Under the pieces are notes generated by a model, which saw only the letters and a program-made list of their open reading frames with translations, searched no databases and was not told the DNA's origin. From Longirhabdus pacifica (GTDB lineage: Bacteria; Bacillota; Bacilli; Paenibacillales; DSM-105158), in assembly GCF_004115085.1 (NCBI RefSeq), contig NZ_QXJP01000008.1:62001-126000 (forward strand): DNA of 64,000 nt, given 5' to 3'. This document shows, piece after piece, positions 36,898 to 47,800 of this stretch. How positions within the stretch are numbered: position 1 is the first letter of the stretch; every line of letters starts with the position of its first letter. Position numbers and translations under genes: made by a program.

Positions 36898-37007
36898 TTT
36901 GGAAAACGTTGCTGTATAACAGATAATGCTGGTATATGCTGTTTTTTAAACTGAAAACAATGTTCAATCCTAGAATATTCTTTTTCTTTTAATTCTATTA
37001 GTGGCAT
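36867..37007 (-). pseudogene. Possible N-terminal remnant of a GNAT acetyltransferase
   Basis: 46 codons from ATG 37007 (behind AAGGAAAAGG). The product MPLIELKEKEYSRIEHCF with HIPALSVI resembles the start of Bacillus GNAT_acetyltran proteins but stops where the main domain should begin, inside the terminator. Too short to act as an acetyltransferase. It could also be an unrelated small protein. Confidence 0.35.
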
Positions 37008-37075
37008 CACTTTGTTTTCCTTTTCCTTATTTATAATATTGTTATTTATATTCATAGCATATTAGTGACATATAT

Positions 37076-37519
37076 TTATATTTGAACTTCATATACCGAC
37101 AAGAAGTAATGCTCCTCATCTTCAATCAAATCTACGATGATTCCTCTATCTCCATACCGTTCAAGAAAACTCTTAGCCCAGAATTTTCTAATGATCTCAC
37201 CTAGCACCTTCAAGTCTGTTTTCGATAAATCATTTTGCTCTAATGTAGGAAATAAATCAAGTACAGCACAAATATTCACAGCTTGTTCTACACATTGTTT
37301 GTGTTGGTGACAATCTATGATCCAATCATTCAATAATGCTTCGTCGTATAATTCCTGTAAAATAATATAATCTTGTATTAGAACAATTTGAGGAGTAGTG
37401 AGTTGTTTGAACCGTTCTTGGTTGTGTAAAAATTCCCACATATTTTGATGACTTTGTTTCGTATAAGTAGTCCACACTTCAAAATCTTGGATTTGCATTT
37501 CCTCACTCATTACTTTCAT
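37076..37519 (-). CDS. Hypothetical cytosolic protein
   Basis: 147 residues, ATG 37519 behind GAGGGGG. Mostly helical by eye, no helix long enough for a membrane, ends EDEEHYFLSVYEVQI. No family recognised. Separated from psuG by a terminator, so an independent gene. Confidence 0.65.
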   Translation of the reverse strand: MKVMSEEMQIQDFEVWTTYTKQSHQNMWEFLHNQERFKQLTTPQIVLIQDYIILQELYDEALLNDWIIDCHQHKQCVEQAVNICAVLDLFPTLEQNDLSKTDLKVLGEIIRKFWAKSFLERYGDRGIIVDLIEDEEHYFLSVYEVQI

Positions 37520-37680
37520 ATTTGTGTCCCCCTCTTTGTCTGCGGGCAAACTTTTCATCATATTATGGTAAACATATTTACTTTTTTACAACAAAAAAGA
37601 TCCCACTATGATGAATGATAAAATATAGTCATTTACCCTTAAGACATCAAATTTAAACATAAATTTAAATAGTTTAAATC

Positions 37681-37724
37681 AATTCCCTTACTATCATTGT
37701 AATGGAAATGTACAGTAAGGGAAT
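37681..37724 (-). terminator. Terminator of psuKG
   Basis: TTCCCTTACT/AGTAAGGGAA 10-bp stem after the psuG stop; the T-rich tail is modest. Confidence 0.6.
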
Positions 37725-37736
37725 AGGACAAATGAC

Positions 37737-38660
37737 TTAATTATCTTTTTGGATATCCTGATATGCTACAGCAATGTTAGCCGCTACTTGCGCATTATGT
37801 TTAACAAGTGCAATATTCGTCTCTAAACTTTTTCCGCTCGTTAACTCTTTTACTTTAGCTAAAATGAACGGCGTTACATTTTTTCCAGTTATTTCTTGTT
37901 GTTTAGCTTCTTCTAATGCTTGAACAATAACCCCTTCAATTTCATTAAAGTTCAATGCAGCTTCCGCTGGAACAGGGTTGGCTATAACCATACCACCACG
38001 AAGTTCCAAATCCCATTTACTAGCCATTACAGCTGCTACCTGCTCAGGTTTATCTAGATTAAAATCTACACCGTATCCACTTTCCCTAGAATAGAAGGAT
38101 GGAAATTCGTCGGTTTTGTATCCTACTACCGGAACACCATTTGTTTCTAGATATTCTAATGTTCTTCCAATGTCTAAGATGGATTTTGCTCCTGCGCATA
38201 CCACAGCAACATCGGTGTTTGCCAGTTCTGTTAAGTCAGCGGATACATCCCAAGTGATTTCTCCTTCGCGATGCACGCCTCCTATTCCACCAGTTGCAAA
38301 CATGTTAATTCCAGCTAATTGAGCGGCTATCATCGTACCTGCTACAGTAGTAGCTCCTATTTTTCCACTCGCCAGCATATACGGGAAATCACGGCGACTT
38401 ACTTTTTCTACTTGTTTATTCGTTGCAAACTCTTGCAATTCTTCATCTGTTAAACCTATTTTAATTTTCCCATTCATAATGCCAATCGTAGCTGGCACTG
38501 CGCCATTGTCCCGAATAATTTGCTCTACTTCTTTAGCCATTTCGATATTTTGTGGGTATGGCATACCGTGTGAAATAATCGTTGTTTCTAGTGCTACTAT
38601 AGGCTGATTGTTGTCTAGTGCTTGTCTTACTTCTTCTGTAAAAGATAAATATTGTTTCAT
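37737..38660 (-). CDS. psuG: Pseudouridine-5'-phosphate glycosidase
   Basis: 307 residues. Splits pseudouridine 5'-phosphate into uracil and ribose 5-phosphate. Family motifs: [52 protein letters not shown] and [13 protein letters not shown] 38660 overlaps the psuK stop by 4 bp. Together with the kinase it forms a pseudouridine salvage pathway. Confidence 0.96.
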   Translation of the reverse strand: MKQYLSFTEEVRQALDNNQPIVALETTIISHGMPYPQNIEMAKEVEQIIRDNGAVPATIGIMNGKIKIGLTDEELQEFATNKQVEKVSRRDFPYMLASGKIGATTVAGTMIAAQLAGINMFATGGIGGVHREGEITWDVSADLTELANTDVAVVCAGAKSILDIGRTLEYLETNGVPVVGYKTDEFPSFYSRESGYGVDFNLDKPEQVAAVMASKWDLELRGGMVIANPVPAEAALNFNEIEGVIVQALEEAKQQEITGKNVTPFILAKVKELTSGKSLETNIALVKHNAQVAANIAVAYQDIQKDN

Positions 38661-39751
38661 GTTGTTTGCTCCTTTATAACGGAATAAAGTTTTTCTGCTG
38701 ATAATTCAGGTGACACCGACTGTTCGCTTTGCAGTGTTAACATCGAGGCAGCTAGTCCTAGCTGACATGCAATGATGATAGGTAATGCTTGAACTATACC
38801 GTATAGAAGTCCAGAAGCGAATGCATCTCCTGCTCCTGTTACATCCACAACTTCGGTTGAAAACGGAGGAAGTAGTTGATCGTCATGTTCTGTGGAACAA
38901 TACACACCCTTTTCGCCCATGGTGATAATGACTTGCTCCACGCCACGTTCATGCATAATTTTACATGCTTGCTTGGCATCTTCAGTAGAGTTAATGCTTA
39001 TACCAGATAATACTTCCGCTTCATCTAAATTAGGCATCATTCCTTTGACCCCACTTAAATCATGTGGAAGCTTCTGCGCTTTAATGGAAGATACAGGATC
39101 AATATATAACGGAATGTCCTCTTGCTTACAACGCTCGATGATAAATTGCAATGCGTCTTCTGGAATATTGGTATCAATAAAAACGACTTCTGTAGCATTG
39201 ATCTGAGGCCATTTATCTGCAAATAAAGCAGGCGTTAATGCATCGTAAATATCCATATCTGCTAGTGAAACGACCATTTCCCCATCTTGATCTAACATGG
39301 CTGTATACGTGCCTGTATTTTGCGTTGGAAATACCCAGACTTGACTAACATCGACACCATGCTGTTTCGTTTTCTGTAAAAGAAGTTTGCCTTCCTTATC
39401 GTCTCCTACCCCGCTCATTAACATGACGGTACTGCCTAATCTTCCAAGGTTCTCTGCAATATTTCTAGCAACACCACCACAGGACTCCTTTATAGTCACT
39501 GGATTGGAAGTGTGCAATGTTACTTTTTGTTTGCTATATGCTTTTCGATCAAGGTTAGCACCACCGATACACATCACGATCTTTTCATCACGCAGGACGT
39601 AAGCTCTTCCTTTGATGATTCCTTTTTTCGTTAAAGCAGCGATATAACCCGCCACTGCAGAACGTGATATGTTTACCAAGTTTGCTAACTCTTGTTGTGA
39701 AATGTATGGATTATTTTTAATGTGCTCAATAATTTGTTTCTCTTTATCCAT
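38657..39751 (-). CDS. psuK: Pseudouridine kinase (PfkB family) with N-terminal HTH
   Basis: 364 residues. Residues 1-55 form a winged helix ([29 protein letters not shown]), and the rest is a PfkB kinase with [24 protein letters not shown] and the catalytic signature [16 protein letters not shown]. Phosphorylates pseudouridine for PsuG. Start ATG 39751 behind AAAGGTG; a longer frame to 39889 runs through the operator region. The HTH may make it autoregulatory on the repeats at 39777-39811 (inference). Confidence 0.92.
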   Translation of the reverse strand: MDKEKQIIEHIKNNPYISQQELANLVNISRSAVAGYIAALTKKGIIKGRAYVLRDEKIVMCIGGANLDRKAYSKQKVTLHTSNPVTIKESCGGVARNIAENLGRLGSTVMLMSGVGDDKEGKLLLQKTKQHGVDVSQVWVFPTQNTGTYTAMLDQDGEMVVSLADMDIYDALTPALFADKWPQINATEVVFIDTNIPEDALQFIIERCKQEDIPLYIDPVSSIKAQKLPHDLSGVKGMMPNLDEAEVLSGISINSTEDAKQACKIMHERGVEQVIITMGEKGVYCSTEHDDQLLPPFSTEVVDVTGAGDAFASGLLYGIVQALPIIIACQLGLAASMLTLQSEQSVSPELSAEKLYSVIKEQTT

Positions 39752-39776
39752 GTACATCACCTTTCCATTCGTTCTC

Positions 39777-39811
39777 ACAAACAAAAGTTTATCATATAAA
39801 CAAAAGTTTGT
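39777..39811 (-). promoter_or_regulatory. Operator-like double repeat upstream of psuK
   Basis: Two identical AAACAAAAGTTT sites (39779-39790 and 39798-39809) 19 bp apart, inside a larger CACAAAC/GTTTGTG inverted repeat. Each site is an AAAC-N4-GTTT palindrome. It lies 26 bp upstream of the psuK start. Confidence 0.55.
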
Positions 39812-39869
39812 GAATGGTAAATGCATCCTATCTACTACATTCTTTTTCAACCTATTTGTGTCATCACAT

Positions 39870-40463
39870 CTATAGCGAACCGTCACCAAGTCTCATCTGT
39901 TCATCTAACCAAAGTTTCCGCAAATCTGCAAAACCGAAATGATCCATATGTATTTCTTTCATTAGAGAATGAAAGGAACTACTTTCTTTTGGGTGGAATA
40001 AGTAAACAATAAGATGATGCTGTCTTATGATGTGTTCAATGTGCTGAATGAACTCGATTTGTTTATCCCCATTTTCTTCATATCGTAACCTCTCTAAATA
40101 CGGCTCTACTTTCAGCCACATTTCTCCGAAAAAACGATTAAATACAAGCGATTTCATATAAAAACAGGATAAAAACGAAATGAGCGGATCGTTATTACCA
40201 ATATCTCTTGCTAACATGATATCGGCATCATTCGCAAGAGACATTCCATTTGCGTAATTTACCCAATGCACTTTGATATATACACCATAGTTCCTCGCTT
40301 CTTTAGCTAACCATTCCCCAATAGCTTCAGGGTGATTGAGCTCAAAACTATATAAATGAATAACCTCTCCATTATATTTAGCTTTTTTTAATAACAACGG
40401 AATAACTCTTTTATCTTTTTTTGCTTTTTTATATAGTTGAGGAAAATAGCTCGAAGCTTCCAT
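39870..40463 (-). pseudogene. C-terminal remnant of an SgrR-like (SBP_bac_5) regulator
   Basis: 197 codons matching the C-terminal third of SgrR-type transcription factors: YNGEVIHLYSFELNH, NDADIMLARDIG, and the ending IVYLFHPKE-FHSLMKEIHMDHFGFADLRKLW. Full proteins have about 550-600 residues with an N-terminal HTH; here an in-frame TGA precedes the ATG directly, there is no ribosome site, and no HTH part is found upstream. Such regulators often neighbour an MFS gene, as here. Probably non-functional. Confidence 0.6.
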
Positions 40464-40730
40464 TCATATACAGGTACTAAATTTTAATGTTGTACAAAAA
40501 ATAATAAATAGTACCGTCGATAGATATGAATCTAAACAGGGAATTCAAAGTAGAAATGATGATCTACAAATTGCTGTGGTTATCATCACTTTCATGTTTT
40601 CTACGACAAAAGTAGGGGATGAAAGTTTGCTTTCTTCCTACTAATGGTCAGTGGGAAAATATTTAATTCATGCTAGAATAAATAAAATGAAAGAGAAATA
40701 ATATCAATATACAAAAAGAAGGTAATCACA

Positions 40731-41975
40731 ATGAAAAATGTATGGAACGAACTCAAAAACTATAATCCGATTGTTAATTTCTTATTATTTGGCACCATGC
40801 TATCTCGAATTGGTTCTTCTATGAGCTTGCCGTTCCTAGCCATTTATATGACGAAAGTGACGCCTCTAAACCCTACTTCTATTTTATTTGCTGTCAGTTT
40901 GAGCGCACTTGCTTCTACCTTTGGAGGCTTTCTTGGAGGTCATTTAGCAGATAAAATAGGGAGAAAGCAAGTCATTATTTTTTCATTATTCGTATGGTCT
41001 ATAACGTTTTTTTGTTTTGCCGTAGCCACACACATATGGATGTTTATCATTTTAAACATTTTGAATGGATTATGTCGCAGTTTCTATGAACCGGCATCTC
41101 AGGCGATGATGACCGACTTATCCAAACCATCGCAACGTGCTAGAATTTTTACGCTTCGCTATTTAACGATTAATATTGGAGCTACGATCGGACCTATGCT
41201 AGGTGCATTATTTGCCATGGTGAACATCCTTATCCCATGGCTATTAACAGGAGCTATCTACTTCTTGTATACGATCATCATGGCGATAAAACTAAAAGAT
41301 ATCAATGAATCTACTTACGATGCTAAAAAAGAAACTGTTTCTTTTAAACATTCTATTCTTACTATTAGCAAAGATTTACCGCTACTATTTTTCATTATCG
41401 GTGGTATATTGATCGGTACGAGTTTTTCACAGATGAGTACAGGACTCTCTCTACATTTAACACAAAACTTTAATGATGGCTTTTCGATGTTTAACCTTTT
41501 CATAAACCAAGAGAAAATGTACACGATTTTACTAGTGGTCAATACGATTACCATTATCGTTTTACAACTTAAGCTTTCTAGTATCACAGAAAAAATAAAC
41601 CCGATGCGTATCATTATTATAGGCAGCGTGCTGTTTGCTATTGGAAATGTTGGTTTAGGGCTCTCCTTTACATCTGGGTGGTTTATATTATCCATGATTG
41701 TCTACACATTAGGTGAAATGTTGATATTTCCAGCTAGCAGCGTATTTGTAGATCAGATTGCCCCAGAAGGAATGAAAGGAACGTATTTTGGCTCTTACCA
41801 GTTTATTAGTTTAGGTTTTTTCCTCGGCCCTCTTATGGGAGGGATCGTATTAGATCATCTTAATGGAACGGTATTGTTTCTAATGATGGCTGTCATATCA
41901 CTGGCAGCAACTTTCTTTTACTATATCGGAAATAAAAAATATCGACCGTTACCATCCAGCAGCGAATCTGTATAA
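40731..41975 (+). CDS. MFS transporter (MdtH/YttB-like)
   Basis: 414 residues, twelve helices. MFS motif GGHLADKIGRKQV after helix 2 and GLCRSFYEPASQAMMTDL as in MdtH-type drug exporters. ATG 40731 behind AGAAGGTAATC. Divergent from the SgrR-like remnant, with nested ACTTTCAT/ATGAAAGT and CTAC/GTAG repeats at about 40590-40640 between them. Ends in a strong terminator. Confidence 0.88.
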   Translation: MKNVWNELKNYNPIVNFLLFGTMLSRIGSSMSLPFLAIYMTKVTPLNPTSILFAVSLSALASTFGGFLGGHLADKIGRKQVIIFSLFVWSITFFCFAVATHIWMFIILNILNGLCRSFYEPASQAMMTDLSKPSQRARIFTLRYLTINIGATIGPMLGALFAMVNILIPWLLTGAIYFLYTIIMAIKLKDINESTYDAKKETVSFKHSILTISKDLPLLFFIIGGILIGTSFSQMSTGLSLHLTQNFNDGFSMFNLFINQEKMYTILLVVNTITIIVLQLKLSSITEKINPMRIIIIGSVLFAIGNVGLGLSFTSGWFILSMIVYTLGEMLIFPASSVFVDQIAPEGMKGTYFGSYQFISLGFFLGPLMGGIVLDHLNGTVLFLMMAVISLAATFFYYIGNKKYRPLPSSSESV

Positions 41976-42000
41976 AAAACGCATTCATTATCTCCATTAC

Positions 42001-42044
42001 AAAGGTGCTGTACAATCTCCACTGTACAGCACCTTTCCATTTTA
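42001..42044 (+). terminator. Terminator of the MFS gene
   Basis: AAAGGTGCTGTACA/TGTACAGCACCTTT 14-bp stem followed by CCATTTTAT. Confidence 0.85.
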
Positions 42045-42333
42045 TATCGTATTTTCATGGAAATAAAATGAATAATTTTAAAATTTAAACTTTTTTAGCG
42101 TTTATAAATAAAGTGTTTTATCCTTCCGATAACTAATATATAAGATAAAAGGGATTATTTTCTACTTCATTTTAATGTACTCAAATGATTCCCTTTTTAT
42201 TTTATATTTGCTTAATTTAGTGAAGTTAAGCATAAAAGCGTTGTCGTTTTATATGATGAAAATAAAAAGGAGGGAATTGATAATCTATTTTTCGCTTTTA
42301 AAATGAATCATTTACAATACTAGAGGAGTGACA
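42045..42333. other. AT-rich intergenic region with a second hairpin
   Basis: No gene. ATAAAAGGGAT (about 42146) can pair with ATTCCCTTTTAT (about 42189-42200) followed by TTTATATTT, a possible extra terminator, and GCTTAA/TTAAGC lies at about 42208-42233. Confidence 0.4.
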
Positions 42334-43206
42334 ATGATGATAAACATGAAAAAAACGTTATCTATTATTTCGGCAGTAACACTATCTTTTTCTTTATTTT
42401 CTTCCGTCTCCATAGCAGACCAGCATGCAGTAGGCCATGAACATGAATCCAATGGAGTAGAAGTACACGCATTACCTAGAGAAGTCAATCCACCAGCAGA
42501 GCATTTTATAGTGGAAAAAGGTATAACGGAAAAAGCAATTTATGCAAACATTGAAAATGCTGATGGTGTCAAGGAAACTGTAACATTTGAAGCCACCACA
42601 ACATCAGGCAGTAACCTCGAAGTTAATGATTCTAGTGCCACTTTCAAGGCAATGCTTAATGAGATAAGCTCCGCTAGAGAGTCAGGGGACACTGTCATCA
42701 ATGTGCGTATTGCAGCCGATGAAGAATATCGTAAAAGCCATAGCAATTGGGTACAATATACGAAAGACATTGTAGAAAGAGCGGATGATACGTTTAATAG
42801 AGATTTTGGAATTGATTTTAATATTACTTCTTATGTAGAATGGCAATCGGAAGGTAATAACAGTAGCGAAATTTTAGCTGATTTACAAAGAGAATGGGGA
42901 GACAGCCAGTACGACTTTGTCATGGGATTCTCTGACGATGGTAATTTTAAAGATGGTGGCATTGCATATGTTTATAACAGCGCACCAAGTGTAGGTATCA
43001 GTGTAATGGCAGACCAATCTTACTCTGCAACATGGCATACAGTGATTCATGAAATTGGTCATAACTATGGACTGAGCCATCACAAATTTGGATCTTTTAA
43101 AGTATGTATCATGAATTACACTTGGTCCTACATTGTAGATGATTTCGAATCTGGACATGAACGAGACATTATGAACCGTAAGCACTGGTACGGAAAGAAA
43201 GCATAA
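42334..43206 (+). CDS. Secreted zinc metalloprotease (metzincin)
   Basis: 290 residues. Signal peptide (MKKTLSIISAVTLSFSLFSS), a His-rich stretch, then a protease domain with the metzincin zinc site HEIGHNYGLSHH (HExxHxxGxxH) and the Met-turn CIMNY. Exported peptidase of unknown target; it lacks a wall anchor. Start taken at ATG 42334 behind GAGGAG; ATG 42346 is possible. It is next to the convergent REC-BTAD regulator. Confidence 0.85.
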   Translation: MMINMKKTLSIISAVTLSFSLFSSVSIADQHAVGHEHESNGVEVHALPREVNPPAEHFIVEKGITEKAIYANIENADGVKETVTFEATTTSGSNLEVNDSSATFKAMLNEISSARESGDTVINVRIAADEEYRKSHSNWVQYTKDIVERADDTFNRDFGIDFNITSYVEWQSEGNNSSEILADLQREWGDSQYDFVMGFSDDGNFKDGGIAYVYNSAPSVGISVMADQSYSATWHTVIHEIGHNYGLSHHKFGSFKVCIMNYTWSYIVDDFESGHERDIMNRKHWYGKKA

Positions 43207-43237
43207 TCTAAACCATTCATCCCTTTACTAAATCTTT

Positions 43238-43296
43238 ACTCCCCTTATGATGCCAGTGCCCCACTGTCTATCTTAAGGGGAGTTATAATTGTTTTA
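43238..43296. terminator. Terminator between metzincin and REC-BTAD genes
   Basis: ACTCCCCTTA/TAAGGGGAGT stem followed by TATAATTGTTTT. Contains ACTGTCTATCTTAAGGGGAG, which recurs at 53151. Confidence 0.75.
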
Positions 43297-43322
43297 TAGT
43301 TTAGGTGTGTGTATCGTTGATG

Positions 43323-44447
43323 CTACGTTATTAACGTTTGTTCCAATATGTTTTTCGTAGCATAAGAAGGTTTAATACTCAGTTCATTTAACGCCTGTTC
43401 AAGTTGAATATACACACGCATGACCGCATCGTGTCTTCCTTCTTCTACGTATATTTTCATCAACAATCGATACGCTTCCTCATTGTAGCGATCTTTAAAA
43501 ATAACAGATTGCAATAAATGCATCGCTCCATCCTTTTCCCCATTCTCCAATGCATTTAAAGCGGAGCGAATATAAAATTCCATCATGAGTCTGTTCATTT
43601 GCTCACGATCTTGTTCCGCCCAAATATAATCACAATCTTGTAGTAAAGTGCCATGCAAAGCCATGCTCATCTTTTCTTGTATTGGGGGGAATAACATCTC
43701 TCCTAATCTAGGAACCATGGCATATTCCATCCACTCCCAATAATCTATCTTCATTTCTGTTCGATCCAAGTAATACTTTTTATTACTATATGTCAATGCA
43801 TTACTACATTGGTATGGACGCAACTTTTTTCGAATATAACTCACACAAGTATGTAGATACACTTTTGCTTTGCTAGGGTTTTCTTCAGGCCACAGCACTT
43901 CTAACAAAATATCTGGTGATACACCAGCAGTGCCTCGCAAAACGAGAAAAGCAAATAGCTCCTTTTCTTTCGCAGTTCGCCATTTCAACTTCACTCCATC
44001 TATACCATACACTTCAAAATTACCAAGCATTTTCACACATAATTTTGCATCATATTTTGTTTTCATTAATGAAGACGTACTCGCCATCTGTATTCTTTTA
44101 ACACGTTCAATGGATTTCAAAAGCCTTGCTTCACTTACAGGTTTTAAGATATAGTCGATAGCCCCCTCCTCAAAAGCCGAAATCGCATGTGTACTATATT
44201 CAGTTACAAAAATAATATGTATGAAAGGATCCATCTGATGTATTTGTTTGGCAAGCTCTATCCCCGTTATTTCTTGTAATTGAATATCAAGAAACACCAC
44301 ATGTGGAGATAGTATTCTTATTTCCTCTAATGCTTTATATGGATGAACATGACTTCCTATAATATCCACATCATCTATATGATAAAGGAGCCTTTGAAGC
44401 ATCTCTACTTCCATTACGTCATCATTTACAATGTAAACTTTCATCAT
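43323..44447 (-). CDS. Response regulator with winged-helix and BTAD domains (SARP-like)
   Basis: 374 residues. Receiver domain (NDD, phospho-acceptor in VVFLDIQLQEITG, Thr in IIFVTEYST, Lys in YILKPVS), OmpR-like DNA-binding domain (LGNFEVYGIDGVKLKWRTAKEKELFAFLVL), and a BTAD helical-repeat domain (residues ~225-370). No partner kinase lies beside it. Adjacent to the giant SLH gene and the metzincin gene, which it may control (inference). ATG 44447 or 44444 behind AGGAGTGAG. Confidence 0.88.
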   Translation of the reverse strand: MMKVYIVNDDVMEVEMLQRLLYHIDDVDIIGSHVHPYKALEEIRILSPHVVFLDIQLQEITGIELAKQIHQMDPFIHIIFVTEYSTHAISAFEEGAIDYILKPVSEARLLKSIERVKRIQMASTSSLMKTKYDAKLCVKMLGNFEVYGIDGVKLKWRTAKEKELFAFLVLRGTAGVSPDILLEVLWPEENPSKAKVYLHTCVSYIRKKLRPYQCSNALTYSNKKYYLDRTEMKIDYWEWMEYAMVPRLGEMLFPPIQEKMSMALHGTLLQDCDYIWAEQDREQMNRLMMEFYIRSALNALENGEKDGAMHLLQSVIFKDRYNEEAYRLLMKIYVEEGRHDAVMRVYIQLEQALNELSIKPSYATKNILEQTLIT

Positions 44448-44763
44448 CTCACTCCTTCACTCCCATGACGATTTTCACACTAAAGATGTTTGTATACTAA
44501 GACAGACTTTCATGTTTTGTTTTTAGAATATACTGAATATTAAATTTCTGTTTTGTTATGTATATCTTATTATTTTATTTAATATTAAAAAAGCAATTAA
44601 AAATACTGTAACATCACTTCAAAAATAAAGATTATAATTTATGATTATATCACACAAATTGACAGTGATATCGAAAAAATAACATGATTAATTATTTTTT
44701 GACACTTTATACGATGTCGCTTTCATAAGTCTTTCAACAATATCATACATTCATACATATAAT
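44448..44763. other. AT-rich intergenic region
   Basis: No gene. It must hold the promoter of the REC-BTAD gene; ATTATAATTTATGATTATAT near 44630 is a possible site, but nothing firm is seen. Confidence 0.3.
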
Positions 44764-44811
44764 GAAAAAAATAACCAGCCTATTATCATTAGTATGAGTA
44801 GGCTGGTTATC
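44764..44811 (-). terminator. Terminator of the giant SLH gene
   Basis: ATAACCAGCCTA/TAGGCTGGTTAT 12-bp stem on the minus strand followed by TTTTTTT. Confidence 0.9.
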
Positions 44812-44850
44812 TATATCTATTTCAATATGTGAAAGAAGGAGGACGTCAGA

Positions 44851-47800
44851 TTACCATAACGGATCAGGAATAAATTCCGTCATTTGTTCTGTGCCATCTT
44901 CCAAGCGATCGTATCGATGTGTTCTAGTACTCTCCTCTACTTCGCCAAATGCCCAGTGATCTGCTGGGACATCTGGAAATGAAACATCCACATTAGTTAA
45001 CGGCCCACGATGCAACAGGCGATTGATCATTGTTACCGCCTCGGCACGAATCATTGGATCACTAGGTTTAAAGCTTCCATCTGGATTGCCAACGATAATA
45101 TGATGTCGGTACATATGTTCAATGTAATTCACAGCCCAATGATTTTCAACATCTGTAAAGTGAATATTTAATGCCTCACTATTGTTTAAATTTAAATATT
45201 TAGCAATAACAGCGCTAAGCTCTGCACGGGTAATAGCTTGGTCAGGCCTAAACGACCCGTCGTCATAGCCCCCAAATAATTCAGCACGGGTAACGGCTTC
45301 AATATATGCTGCTGCCCAGTGATCTGTTGGGATATCGTCATACATTTTCTTCTCTGTAACGATATGCTCTAAATCCATAATTCTCGCGAATATACCTGCA
45401 ATTTCCCCACGGGTAATTTCACGATTCGGTTTAAATTCCCCATCTGGATAACCAACAATATAGCTATGGTGCAACGATGAACCAAATCGATCACTATGCA
45501 ACATGACTTGAATGGAAGATGTATCGTTTAGTGTATTCACTAGTATAGCTGCTTTACTTGCAATCTTCGCTTCATTGTTCACGATTACCTCCGCTTGGGG
45601 TAGTACATCTTCTCCTACAACAACACTGTACATTATTTCCCCTGTCTCGCCAGCTTGCAATGTACCGACATTCCAACTCACCATCTGTCCATTCACATTA
45701 CCACCAGCAGCATCTTCCATACTAGTATAGCGTGGAATTTGTGCCTGTATTTCAACTTGATTTACGGCATGCTCGCTGTCATTACGGTATTGCAACGTAT
45801 AATATATGTTGTCCCCTTCGCCATACATCGCTTTATCAGAGAAAATTTCGATGGATAAATCCGATTCTTTTCTATTTGTCGTTTGGTTATTGCTCGGTTT
45901 ACTTGGTTCGCTCGGTTCTATAATCGGTTTTAAAGACACATCATGACGCACCATCGTCGTTCCAACTTCAATTGCAGGACTATTGTAAGTAATGTATCCT
46001 GGCTTGGTGACAACCACTTTATAGTCCGTATATGGATACACCATATAAGCATAGAAACCATATGCATCGGAATCTTGTGGGTTGCGGTTATCATTAGGAT
46101 CAAAGCCCACAAGTTCAGGTAAAATCACTAACTCTCCTGGTGTAATGTTATGATCACGATTTCGCTGCGTATCCGCATAATACAAATGCACATGTGCGTT
46201 TTCAATAGATTTTCCTGTTACTGCATCCGTCACTATGCCATATGGATCAATGAGCACTTCACTCAGATTTAACTCCCCATCTTGATTAATCATTAATGGT
46301 GCGTAATTTCCATTCCGATCTTCATTAATAATGATCTCCACACCCGGTGTCACTTCCATCAGCACAACTAATTGATACGTACCATTCTTCAAATTAGGGA
46401 TATGAAAAACACCTTGCTCTTCTATGGAAAAATATTTAATACTTTGATCATGATTTAATACGATATCCCCATTACTATCCAGCAAATATCCTTTCATTTT
46501 TTCATACAGCTCTTTCGGATATTGTAGTGTCTCTTGTTCTACAGATTGAAATAAAACCATTCCTGCTCCTGTCTTATCTGAAGGAAATACATCATGGTTA
46601 GAAATCGGAAATTGTCCTACTTCTGCTTTTTGTTTAAACGTTATTGGTGTCGTATTTTTTCCAATCTGTACTTGTTTTGTCACTTCTATATCATAGTCCG
46701 TGTTGCTTTTTGGAACTGAGATTTGATAAGATCCATCTTCTTTTGTTATCGCTTTTGCAGAAAAGTCGATGACCCCATCACCATCCATATCTTTTGTAAT
46801 GATAACAATGGCTCCACCTACAGGCTGACTCATACCATTTTCGTCTATTTCTGTTACCACTCCTGCAACTGCTCCGGGATTAAACACGATATAAATTTGA
46901 TCTGTTGCATATAATTTCTTCTTCTCATCACTTACTTCCACCAATACAGGAAAACGGATAGAAGATGTACCGATAATCTCATCCGAACGAAACGGTAAGC
47001 TTGCCTTTCCATCCTCATCTGTTATCGCTGTTGTCCCTTGCGGGAAAGTCCCCCTGTTAGTTGGTGAGGAAAATAGGACGTTCGCTCCTGATAATGGTTC
47101 TCCATTCAGATCCGTAATCATGGCTTGTAATATCGTCTCTGATTTCCCATCACCCAGAATGGTCTCTGGATCAGCCATCAACGTAATTTGGTATGGTGCA
47201 AGTTGTGCATCGACAATGACTTGTTCTGCACCGCTTTCTGGTAATGCATAAAACTCTACTTGTGTGTCAGCGTATGCTTCCGCACTCACGTCTAGTATAT
47301 ACTCAGCCACACTAACATTTTTAAAAATATAGGTACCGTTAGCTGCTGTTGCAGTCCTTGCAGTTTCTTCCTCACTATAACGATGTAACAACCTAACACT
47401 CGCACCTTCCATCACTGCATCATCAACGATATCCGTAATCGTGCCAACAACATCTACCGTCGGATACACGTAGAATGGATTGTTTGCCCCGTTTACACCG
47501 TTATAAGCATCTTGTTCTATCTGTTGACTCTGACTGTGGTAACCATGAAAGGTTGGTGTAAAGAGCGTGGATGCAGCTACTGACTGATCTAATGGTACGG
47601 ATACGATCCACTCTTTGTACCCATCGGAAATATAAGAAGTGGTATTCATCCATATCAATGCATGGGTTTGTACATTCGTACCTTGTCCATATGTTACGGT
47701 AACGTCCTCTACGTTTACCGCACTGATCGCCTGAAATGTTGCTATGTCATTCTCCCCATAGTTCGTTAATTCCCAATCTGCTTGTTGCTCTGATCCACTC

